Below, piece by piece: positions 1 through 4,652 of a DNA stretch of 7,582 bases. The position numbers and the translations under genes were made by a program. The DNA is from Candidatus Doudnabacteria bacterium. Lineage in GTDB: Bacteria > Patescibacteriota > Doudnabacteria > UBA920. The notes beneath the pieces were generated by a model, which was not told where the DNA came from, ran no database searches, and was given only the letters and a program-made list of their open reading frames with translations. The stretch spans positions 1-7,582 of the forward strand of contig JAEUSE010000041.1 of the NCBI GenBank assembly GCA_016788805.1, in the 5' to 3' direction. Every line of letters starts with the position of its first letter. Position 1 is the stretch's first letter.

Positions 1-921
1 GAACAGAAGACGGTCAATCTTTCTACCGTGAAAGTATTGGTTTTGGATGAAGCAGATCGCATGTTGGACATGGGCTTTGCTCCGCAGCTCAAGCGCATTT
101 TGCAAGAGGTGCCGACCGAACGACAGACTATGCTGTTCTCGGCTACTATGCCGGATGCTATTGTGTCTATTGCTAAAAACTTTATGCACATTCCGGTGCG
201 GGTAGAAGTGGCTCGTCCGGGGACAGCCGCATCTACTATTACTCAAGAAGTGGTGTTTGTGCATAGGCAGGACAAACTTCCGGTACTGAAAACTATTCTA
301 ACCGAAGAGCAAGGTACGGCGTTGGTATTTACTCGCACCAAGCACGGCGCGAAAAAAGTGGCTAAGCTGGTGCGCGATTGGGGTTTTACCTCCGCCGAAC
401 TCCATTCTAACCGTTCGTTAAGTCAGCGACTGGCGGCACTACAAGGTTTTAAACAAGGCCGCTATCGCGTGTTGGTTGCAACCGACATTGCCGCTCGGGG
501 CATTGACGCTGCCGGTATCTCTTTAGTGGTAAATTATGATTTACCTGCAGTCGCGGAAGACTACGTGCATCGCATTGGCCGTACCGGCCGCGCAGGCCGT
601 GCGGGTAAGGCTATTGCCATTGCTACCCTGGAAGAGCGTCGCGACGTGCGAGACATTGAACGACTCATTGGTCAAATGTTACCGGTTAAACAAATGGGTC
701 CGCTCGACCGTAATATACCTATGTCTGTACCCGATGAACGACCGGAACGCGAGTCTCGGGGTCGCAGGCCTTCCGGCAGGAGCAGCTCGCCGTTTGGTTC
801 TCGTCCGGCTCGCTCGGGTTTTGGCGGCAACCGCGGCCGCGGCGGAAACGCCGGACGCCCCGCAGGTAGGCCTGGCACTGCTCGTCCTTCCAGCGGCCGT
901 AGGTTTAACCGAGGTTTCTAA
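1..921 (+). CDS. rhlE: DEAD-box RNA helicase, RhlE-like (5' end cut by window edge)
   Basis: ATP-dependent RNA helicase that remodels RNA duplexes in ribosome assembly or RNA turnover. The frame is open from base 1, giving 306 visible residues. The GTG at 28 is internal, because the frame already reads into conserved core before it. Visible motifs are DEAD (residues 16-19), SAT (47-49), the VFTRTKHGA segment of the second RecA domain (about 109-117), ATDIAARGID (160-169) and HRIGRTGR (190-197). The Q motif, the Walker A motif and the Ia/Ib motifs, roughly 140 residues, lie off the left edge. VFTRTKHGA and EVAR are typical of RhlE rather than DeaD or SrmB. From about residue 245 to the end there is a low-complexity tail rich in Arg, Gly, Ser and Pro with RGRGG-type units, usual for RNA-binding extensions. 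The gene is GC-richer than its neighbours. A hairpin terminator follows 20 bp after the TAA. Family assignment is secure; the RhlE subtype is likely. Confidence 0.93.
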   Translation, partial: EQKTVNLSTVKVLVLDEADRMLDMGFAPQLKRILQEVPTERQTMLFSATMPDAIVSIAKNFMHIPVRVEVARPGTAASTITQEVVFVHRQDKLPVLKTILTEEQGTALVFTRTKHGAKKVAKLVRDWGFTSAELHSNRSLSQRLAALQGFKQGRYRVLVATDIAARGIDAAGISLVVNYDLPAVAEDYVHRIGRTGRAGRAGKAIAIATLEERRDVRDIERLIGQMLPVKQMGPLDRNIPMSVPDERPERESRGRRPSGRSSSPFGSRPARSGFGGNRGRGGNAGRPAGRPGTARPSSGRRFNRGF

Positions 922-940
922 ATCTTTTATCTAAAAACTA

Positions 941-984
941 TTACAGAGATTCTTTGCGAACCAAAGAGCCTCTGTAAGTTTTAG
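941..984 (+). terminator. Probable terminator of the helicase gene
   Basis: Long imperfect hairpin. TTACAGAG (941-948) pairs with CTCTGTAA (970-977) and TCTTTG (951-956) with CAAAGA (962-967), separated by one A-C mismatch and one G-U pair, with a five-base loop CGAAC. The following tract GTTTTAGGG is short of Ts, so termination may be incomplete or the hairpin may mainly protect the 3' end. Confidence 0.6.
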
Positions 985-988
985 GGTG

Positions 989-1017
989 TTGCGGAGTTTT
1001 AAATAGTTTTGTATAAT
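989..1017 (+). promoter_or_regulatory. Sigma-70-type promoter for the tRNA gene
   Basis: TTGCGG (989-994), a 17-bp spacer, and a perfect TATAAT (1012-1017). The predicted transcription start is near 1024, giving a leader of about 45 bases before the mature tRNA. A weaker alternative downstream is TTGAAC (1030-1035) with a TAGTAA-like -10 at 1054-1059. Confidence 0.6.
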
Positions 1018-1069
1018 TGAACAGCTAATTTGAACTGAGTTTATTACGTATTGTAGTAAAATTCCATAT

Positions 1070-1144
1070 TCGGGAGTAGCTCAGCGGTAGAGCGGCTCGC
1101 TGTTAACGAGATGGTCCTGGGTTCGATCCCCAGCTCCCGAGCCA
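1070..1144 (+). tRNA. trnN: tRNA-Asn (anticodon GTT)
   Basis: Complete 75-base cloverleaf decoding AAC/AAU. The acceptor stem is TCGGGAG (1070-1076) with CTCCCGA (1134-1140), discriminator G1141, and CCA encoded at 1142-1144. The D stem is GCTC/GAGC with loop AGCGGTA. The anticodon loop is CTGTTAA (1100-1106) with GTT at 1102-1104. The T arm is CTGGG, TTCGATC, CCCAG. The outermost anticodon-stem pair (G1095 with A1111) is a mismatch, leaving four Watson-Crick pairs. It is flanked by its own promoter and terminator, so it is probably a single-tRNA transcript. Confidence 0.96.
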
Positions 1145-1179
1145 TTAAAATCCACCAATAAACATTGGTGGATTTTAAT
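1144..1179 (+). terminator. Terminator of the tRNA-Asn transcript
   Basis: Perfect 16-bp inverted repeat: 1144-1159 pairs with 1164-1179 around the loop AAAC. The T-run (TTTT at 1173-1176) lies inside the 3' arm, with a GC-richer core CCACC/GGTGG. The first base of the stem is the last base of the tRNA CCA, so terminator and mature 3' end touch. Its symmetry would let it work in both directions. Confidence 0.75.
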
Positions 1180-1209
1180 GTGGGTTTGTGTAGGCTCGGA
1201 CCTGTCTGG

Positions 1210-1224
1210 TGGTATAATAGGTAT
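1210..1224 (+). promoter_or_regulatory. Extended -10 promoter giving a leaderless Nudix transcript
   Basis: TGG immediately followed by a perfect TATAAT (1213-1218) forms an extended -10 (TGnTATAAT). No good -35 is seen at the usual distance, which is acceptable for extended -10 promoters. Exactly six bases separate TATAAT from the ATG at 1225, so the expected start of transcription is the A of the start codon. No Shine-Dalgarno sequence could fit. Confidence 0.6.
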
Positions 1225-1659
1225 ATGAAAAAGGGAATTGATTACATTGGAGTATCTGCAGGCGCAATTATCTTTAACGACACCGGCGAAGTATTTTTAT
1301 CCAAGCGCAGTCAGAATACAAAAAATGAAAAAGGCCATTGGGAAACTCCGGGTGGTAGTGTTGAATTTGGGGAGACCTTAGAAGTAGCGGCAAAGAGAGA
1401 AATTATGGAAGAATATGGAGCAGAAATAGAAATCATTGAACAGTGGCCGGCAGCTGACCACATTATTCCGGCAGAAAAGCAACATTGGGTGGCTACTACA
1501 TTTTTAGCGAAGTTTAAGAACGGCCAAGAACCAAAAATAATGGAGCCAGAAAAATGTGATGAAATCGGTTGGTTTGACCTAAATTCTTTACCACAACCTT
1601 TGTCCATAATCACTAAAATAGATTTGAAGCACTACCAAAAAATTTCTAAGGAAAGTTAG
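1225..1659 (+). CDS. Nudix hydrolase (MutT-like)
   Basis: Cytosolic Mg-dependent hydrolase of a nucleoside diphosphate linked to another group; the substrate cannot be read from sequence. It is 144 aa. The Nudix box is complete: G44 x5 E50 x7 R58 E59 I60 x E62 E63 x G65 A66, preceded by the usual HWETPGG strand (38-44). The first strand is YIGVSAGAIIFND. The ATG at 1225 is chosen because it opens just before the first Nudix strand and sits six bases behind an extended -10 box. An upstream TTG at 1165 in the same frame would place the start inside the tRNA terminator and add an unconserved segment. It stands alone between the tRNA and a 328-bp gap. The single-domain size fits MutT/NudG-type sanitising enzymes or small sugar-nucleotide pyrophosphatases. 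Confidence 0.92.
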   Translation: MKKGIDYIGVSAGAIIFNDTGEVFLSKRSQNTKNEKGHWETPGGSVEFGETLEVAAKREIMEEYGAEIEIIEQWPAADHIIPAEKQHWVATTFLAKFKNGQEPKIMEPEKCDEIGWFDLNSLPQPLSIITKIDLKHYQKISKES

Positions 1660-1688
1660 GTATATAAAATCTGTTTTCTTCAGTCTGC

Positions 1689-1730
1689 CAATAAGTCCGA
1701 ACATCCTCCACAACTCGGAGCCACCTAAAA
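1689..1730 (+). repeat. Direct repeat copy 1 of an unrecognised intergenic element
   Basis: The segment from CAAT (1689) to CGGAGCCA (ends 1723) aligns without gaps to 3322-3356, with about 28 of 35 identical bases. Similarity continues weakly into a following A-run. Conserved pieces are GTCCGAAC at the left, TCCAC in the centre and TCGGAGCCA at the right. In this copy TCCGA (1696-1700) and TCGGA (1715-1719) can form a 5-bp hairpin whose loop carries CATCCTCCAC. I do not recognise it as a named repeat or RNA family. Confidence 0.55.
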
Positions 1731-1823
1731 ATGTTCCTGGAGACCCGAGTGCTGTAAGCACTTTTACCTAGAAACATTGGGCTCCAAACAAAACACGAGA
1801 TTTCGATCTCGTGTTTTGTTTTT
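1690..1823 (+). ncRNA. Structured RNA element or 3' UTR downstream of the Nudix gene (unrecognised)
   Basis: This fills the first half of the 328-bp gap between the Nudix and SGNH genes. After the repeat copy, GGAGCC (1717-1722) pairs with GGCTCC (1780-1785). Inside it AATGTTCCTGG (1730-1740) pairs with CCTAGAAACATT (1767-1778), with one mismatch and one G-U. At the tip GTGCT (1749-1753) and AGCAC (1757-1761) close a GTA loop. A perfect terminator follows at once. Pairing of GGAGCC with GGCTCC excludes the TCCGA/TCGGA hairpin of the repeat, so two alternative folds exist. A TATAAA-like -10 at 1663-1668 could start a transcript of about 150 bases, but no convincing -35 is seen; it could equally be the 3' UTR of the Nudix mRNA. 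I see no ORF. It matches no riboswitch or housekeeping RNA I know. Confidence 0.4.
1786..1823 (+). terminator. Strong intrinsic terminator
   Basis: Perfect 16-bp stem: 1786-1801 pairs with 1806-1821 across a TTCG tetraloop. The GC-rich core ACACGAGAT/ATCTCGTGT runs into TTTTGTTTTT, and A-runs on the left arm make it usable in both directions. It ends the Nudix and/or structured RNA transcript. Confidence 0.85.
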
Positions 1824-1889
1824 GCTCAAAATTGCCCATCTACGAAATTTATTGAAAAACATAGTTCTGTTCCCAGGTAGACTTAAGGC

Positions 1890-1918
1890 TTCGCAATTGG
1901 TTCTCAAAAATGTATAAT
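1890..1918 (+). promoter_or_regulatory. Candidate promoter for the SGNH-S51 operon
   Basis: TTCGCA (1890-1895, four of six consensus bases), a 17-bp spacer and a perfect TATAAT (1913-1918). The predicted start near 1925 gives a leader of about 63 bases. The leader contains a small hairpin GCGAC/GTCGC (1947-1951 with 1957-1961, loop AGAAA) but no Shine-Dalgarno sequence. A second TATAAT (1980-1985) lies only two bases before the ATG, too close to supply a transcript containing that codon. Confidence 0.45.
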
Positions 1919-1987
1919 GACCGTAGAATTACTCGTCTTTAGAAGGGCGACAGAAAGTCGCTATTGACCAACTAAACTGTATAATTT

Positions 1988-2623
1988 ATGGCACAAGTTT
2001 ATGCGTTCGGCGACAGTATCACCTATGGCGCATGGGATATTAAAGACTCAGGCTGGGCAAACTTACTGCGCAAATATTTTGACGATAAAGCAGAAAAAGA
2101 ACCTGATTTTTACGGCCTAGTATATAACTTGGGTATTCCAGGAGAAACTACGGAAGGGCTGGTTAAACGATTTAAATCTGAAACAGAGGTCCGATTTCGT
2201 AAGGGGCAAGAGTATATATTCTTGTTTGCGTTTGGTGCCAATGATTCCGCGTTCATAATGAGCAAGGGGGCTTTTAAGGTAAGTGTGGAAGACTATGTAC
2301 GTAATTTAGGCTCAGTATTAGGTGATGCAAAAAGTTACAGCACTAAGATTGCACTACTTAATACAACTCCGGTGGTAGAAGCAGTTACTGCGCACGTTGA
2401 AAGCAAAGATAAGTCACGTCTGAATGGGTACGTAGAACGTTACAATGCACCTCTACAGGCTCTTGCTGCAAAACATAATGTGCCATTGCTAGATGTTTAT
2501 TCAGCTTTTATGCAGTATGATTTAGAACGGCTATTTTGTGAGGATGGTTTGCATCCGAACGAGGTGGGGCATAAAATTATTTTTGACCTCGTACAAAAGC
2601 AAATCGAGCCATGGTTAACATAA
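1988..2623 (+). CDS. SGNH/GDSL-family hydrolase
   Basis: Esterase, lipase or deacylase of the SGNH superfamily; the substrate cannot be inferred. It is 211 aa, typical of the single-domain enzymes. Block I is FGDSITYG (7-14) with nucleophile Ser10. Block II is NLGIPGET (47-54) with oxyanion Gly49. Block III is GAND (83-86). Block V is DGLHPN (186-191) with Asp186 and His189. All four catalytic or oxyanion positions are therefore present. No signal peptide or membrane segment is visible, so it is predicted to be cytosolic. The ATG at 1988 is the only sensible start, because the catalytic Ser comes at residue 10. It is followed after 20 bp by the S51 peptidase gene on the same strand, probably one operon. 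This pair is bracketed by the two repeat copies. Confidence 0.92.
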   Translation: MAQVYAFGDSITYGAWDIKDSGWANLLRKYFDDKAEKEPDFYGLVYNLGIPGETTEGLVKRFKSETEVRFRKGQEYIFLFAFGANDSAFIMSKGAFKVSVEDYVRNLGSVLGDAKSYSTKIALLNTTPVVEAVTAHVESKDKSRLNGYVERYNAPLQALAAKHNVPLLDVYSAFMQYDLERLFCEDGLHPNEVGHKIIFDLVQKQIEPWLT

Positions 2624-2643
2624 AATAACATAGTTTATCAATT

Positions 2644-3267
2644 ATGAATAAATTATTTTTAGCGTCACAATTTTATCAGGTAGCAGATAAGCTTTCAGCT
2701 CTTATTCCAGACTCGCGTGCACTGAAGGTCGCTTTTATCCCTACTGCAGCGGATACTTACGCGGAGAAGCCGTGGATGGAAGCAGATAGGGATAAGCTTG
2801 TTGAAATGGGTTTTGAAGTCGAAGACTATGACCTTAAAGGAAAGGTGGAAACCCAAATATATAACGACTTAAAACCCAAAGACATTATTTTTGTTTCGGG
2901 CGGCAATACGTTTTATCTTTTGTACCATATTCGACAGAGTGGTTTTGATAAAGCAATACTGCGCTTGCTGGACGAAGGGAAAGTGTATATAGGTTCCAGT
3001 GCTGGTTCCATGGTAATGTGTCCTACTATAGAGCCTGCCAAACCATTAGACAATGCAGAGCAGGCACCTTTACTCACGTCTTTTGATGGTTTACATTTAG
3101 TCGACTTTGTCATATTGCCTCACTATGGCAAACCAAAATATGAACAGAGGTATCAGGATATTATGACCGAATGGTCGAGTAAGTTAAAATTGCAGACATT
3201 AACCGACGAGCAGGTAGTTATCGTGGTAGATGGAAAACACACCATTGAAACAGTGGGAGTTAATTGA
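2644..3267 (+). CDS. Peptidase family S51 (peptidase E-like)
   Basis: Serine peptidase of the class I glutamine-amidotransferase-like fold. Family members include alpha-aspartyl dipeptidase (PepE) and cyanophycinase. It is 207 aa, close to the shorter Gram-positive-type members and a little shorter than E. coli PepE. Visible signatures are an N-terminal strand LKVAFIPTAAD (27-37), VSGGNTFYLL (84-93), the nucleophile elbow GSSAGS (117-122) with Ser119, and ILPHYG (157-162) with His160 in the expected place. No signal peptide is seen, so it is likely cytosolic and cleaves N-terminal Asp dipeptides. It starts 20 bp after the SGNH stop without a recognisable ribosome-binding site and ends with TGA. 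The short size and lack of cyanophycin-related neighbours argue against cyanophycinase. Confidence 0.9.
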   Translation: MNKLFLASQFYQVADKLSALIPDSRALKVAFIPTAADTYAEKPWMEADRDKLVEMGFEVEDYDLKGKVETQIYNDLKPKDIIFVSGGNTFYLLYHIRQSGFDKAILRLLDEGKVYIGSSAGSMVMCPTIEPAKPLDNAEQAPLLTSFDGLHLVDFVILPHYGKPKYEQRYQDIMTEWSSKLKLQTLTDEQVVIVVDGKHTIETVGVN

Positions 3268-3321
3268 AAACTGTTTTGCTCTTAGAATCATGATAGCCCT
3301 ACCTGTGCTACATTTTCCATA

Positions 3322-3363
3322 CAATGTGTCCGAACTTCGTCCACCGTTCGGAGCCAACAAAAA
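3322..3363 (+). repeat. Direct repeat copy 2 of the unrecognised intergenic element
   Basis: Second copy of the element at 1689-1730, in the same orientation, 55 bp after the S51 peptidase stop. Here the palindrome is better: TCCGAAC (3329-3335) pairs perfectly with GTTCGGA (3346-3352), with a ten-base loop TTCGTCCACC. The five differences in the 28-base core lie mostly in the loop and right half-stem, and TCCAC is kept. A terminator begins directly after the CCA, as a terminator also follows copy 1. Confidence 0.55.
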
Positions 3364-3390
3364 CCACAAACGGAAGTTGGTGGTTTTTGT
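3357..3390 (+). terminator. Terminator after the SGNH-S51 operon
   Basis: Perfect 11-bp stem ACAAAAACCAC (3357-3367) with GTGGTTTTTGT (3380-3390) and a 12-base loop. The T-run is in the 3' arm. An alternative inner pairing CCAAC (3354-3358) with GTTGG (3376-3380) is possible. The -35 box of the next promoter overlaps its 3' arm. Confidence 0.7.
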
Positions 3391-3406
3391 ATTCAGTCGG
3401 TATAAT
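3377..3406 (+). promoter_or_regulatory. Promoter for the VOC gene
   Basis: TTGGTG (3377-3382), an 18-bp spacer and a perfect TATAAT (3401-3406). The predicted start near 3413 leaves a leader of about 25 AT-rich bases without a Shine-Dalgarno sequence before the ATG at 3438. The -35 box is inside the upstream terminator. Confidence 0.5.
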
Positions 3407-3437
3407 GAACGGGTAATTATCAATTAACTATTCAACT

Positions 3438-3863
3438 ATGACAATAAACCCTTGGATAAACTTTAACGGGAACGCGGAAGAAGCGTTTACATTTTACAAA
3501 TCTGTATTTGGTGGTGAGTTTGGAAAAGTTGTGCGTTTTAAAGACATGGCGAGCGCCGAGTTCCCCGTACCCGAAGCAGAAGCAGAGAAAATAATGCTCA
3601 TTACCTTACCCATTGGTCAGGGAAGTGTGCTTATGGCTAACGACGTGCCGGAAGTAATGGGAAAAGTAAACGAGCGGGAAAACCGAAGTAAAATTTCTGT
3701 AAGCACAGACAGCAAAGAAGAAGCGGACAGGCTGTTTGCCGGCCTCTCTGCCGGAGGAGAAGTAGAAGGCCCCATGGGCGACGGTCCGTGGGGATCGTAC
3801 GCCGGTATGTTTCGGGACAAATACGGCATTGAATGGATAATAGAGTTTTATTCTGGTAAATAA
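3438..3863 (+). CDS. VOC superfamily protein, PhnB/YdcW-like
   Basis: Small glyoxalase/bleomycin-resistance-fold protein of the PhnB group (COG2764), 141 aa, the usual length. The hallmark opening is NPWINFNGNAEEAFTFYKSV (4-23). The second half has the typical KEEADRLFAGLSAGG helix and the closing WGSYAGMFRDKYGIEWIIEF (118-137), with Glu136 where a metal ligand sits in the fold. Members of this group are mostly uncharacterised despite the PhnB name and the frequent label of demethylubiquinone methyltransferase; no C-P lyase gene is nearby, so no phosphonate role is implied. It has its own promoter and a terminator 14 bp downstream, so it is a one-gene transcript. Confidence 0.9.
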   Translation: MTINPWINFNGNAEEAFTFYKSVFGGEFGKVVRFKDMASAEFPVPEAEAEKIMLITLPIGQGSVLMANDVPEVMGKVNERENRSKISVSTDSKEEADRLFAGLSAGGEVEGPMGDGPWGSYAGMFRDKYGIEWIIEFYSGK

Positions 3864-3876
3864 AGGTTTACAGAAG

Positions 3877-3916
3877 TAACAAAAAAACACCTGTTTCAAA
3901 GAGGTGTTTTTTGTTA
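3877..3916 (+). terminator. Terminator after the VOC gene
   Basis: AAAAAACACCT (3882-3892) pairs with AGGTGTTTTTT (3902-3912) around the loop GTTTCAAAG. The stem is extended by TAAC (3877-3880) with GTTA (3913-3916) past one bulged A. The six-T run is in the 3' arm, and the A-run opposite makes it symmetrical. Confidence 0.85.
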
Positions 3917-3926
3917 TTCTATTGCC
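3912..3926 (+). promoter_or_regulatory. Extended -10 promoter giving a leaderless methyltransferase transcript
   Basis: TGT directly followed by TATTCT (3915-3920) makes an extended -10. As in the Nudix promoter, exactly six bases (ATTGCC) separate it from the ATG at 3927, so transcription should begin on the start codon. The TG lies in the last bases of the preceding terminator, so terminator and promoter are fused. Confidence 0.45.
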
Positions 3927-4622
3927 ATGGAAGATTACAGGGCGAAAGCGGTTAATCCGCAACAGTACGATTCTCCCGAGTTGGACTGGAGAATTGATGG
4001 TGATGAGGATGCGTATTGGCGCATTTTTTTCCGTAATCATCTGAAACCGTACTTAAATAATCTTGCGGGCAAACGAGTTTTGGATATTGGAAGCGGCGTT
4101 GGTCAGCTCTTTAATATGCTTAAGGGTTTGGGTGCAAGCGAAATTGTTGGAATCGACCCTTCAAAGAGAAATGTGGAGTCTTCTCAGAAGACTCATCCTG
4201 ACGTTGTTGTATTGCAGAAGTCACTTCAACAATTTGATATGGATATAAAGTTTGATGTGGCTATATGTATAATGGTCTTTGAGCATATTCCAGATATCGA
4301 TGTGGCATTGAGCAGGGTATCGCAGTTATTGAACGAGAAAGGTAGATTCTATTTAATCGTGGGTGACATGGAATGCTTTATCCAATCAATACCAGGAGCG
4401 GAGGTAGACGCGCAACCGTTGCCAGAAGGCGGCTACGCTACAAAGACAATTAGGCCAAATGGGACTATGTTTGACATATTTCGTCCATTAGAAAATTATA
4501 TTACAAGCGCACAGTTTAATGGTCTAAAGCTTGTTGATGAAAAGGGCCTAGTTTCAACCTCCGAGCAGCATAAATCCATGGATGGTAAGCCAATTTGTCA
4601 TTTGCTAGTTCTGGAAAAATAA
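3927..4622 (+). CDS. Class I SAM-dependent methyltransferase
   Basis: Cytosolic methyltransferase with a Rossmann-like SAM domain, 231 aa; the substrate is unknown. Motif I is VLDIGSGVGQL (51-61). The acidic end of strand 2 is IVGIDPS (73-79) with Asp77 expected to bind the SAM ribose. FDVAICIMVFEHIPD (109-123) is the motif IV/post-II region, in UbiE/Methyltransf_11 style. LLNEKGRFYLIVGD is strand 5 with its helix. An N-terminal stretch of about 45 residues rich in acidic and aromatic residues (YDSPELDWRIDGDEDAYW) probably caps the active site and may set specificity. The DHFR-like gene follows after 30 bp, probably in the same operon. It is not close in sequence to the other methyltransferase in the window. 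Confidence 0.88.
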   Translation: MEDYRAKAVNPQQYDSPELDWRIDGDEDAYWRIFFRNHLKPYLNNLAGKRVLDIGSGVGQLFNMLKGLGASEIVGIDPSKRNVESSQKTHPDVVVLQKSLQQFDMDIKFDVAICIMVFEHIPDIDVALSRVSQLLNEKGRFYLIVGDMECFIQSIPGAEVDAQPLPEGGYATKTIRPNGTMFDIFRPLENYITSAQFNGLKLVDEKGLVSTSEQHKSMDGKPICHLLVLEK

Positions 4623-4652
4623 ATTACGGCTTTATAGTAAATAGGAAAACAT

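Noticed and set aside
1182..1212. Third, inverted copy of the intergenic element upstream of the Nudix gene
   Set aside because: The reverse complement shares TCCGAGCC and a following CACAAACCCAC, but the left conserved half is missing and the match is within chance for such short pieces.
1165..1224. TTG start at 1165 extending the Nudix protein by 20 residues
   Set aside because: It would begin inside the tRNA terminator and run through the extended -10 box; the added residues match nothing in the Nudix fold.
1689..3363. The repeat copies as integron attC sites
   Set aside because: The ends TCCGAAC/GTTCGGA superficially recall RYYYAAC/GTTRRRY, but they do not match at all positions, the 28-base core is too short, copy 1 lacks the GTT, and no integron integrase is visible.
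3230..3427. 65-codon + strand frame after the S51 gene
   Set aside because: It overlaps the end of the S51 gene in another frame and runs through the repeat, terminator and next promoter; no family features.
3606..4040. Long - strand frame opposite the VOC gene and the methyltransferase start
   Set aside because: It crosses a terminator and two well-supported genes, and its composition is that of an antisense shadow.
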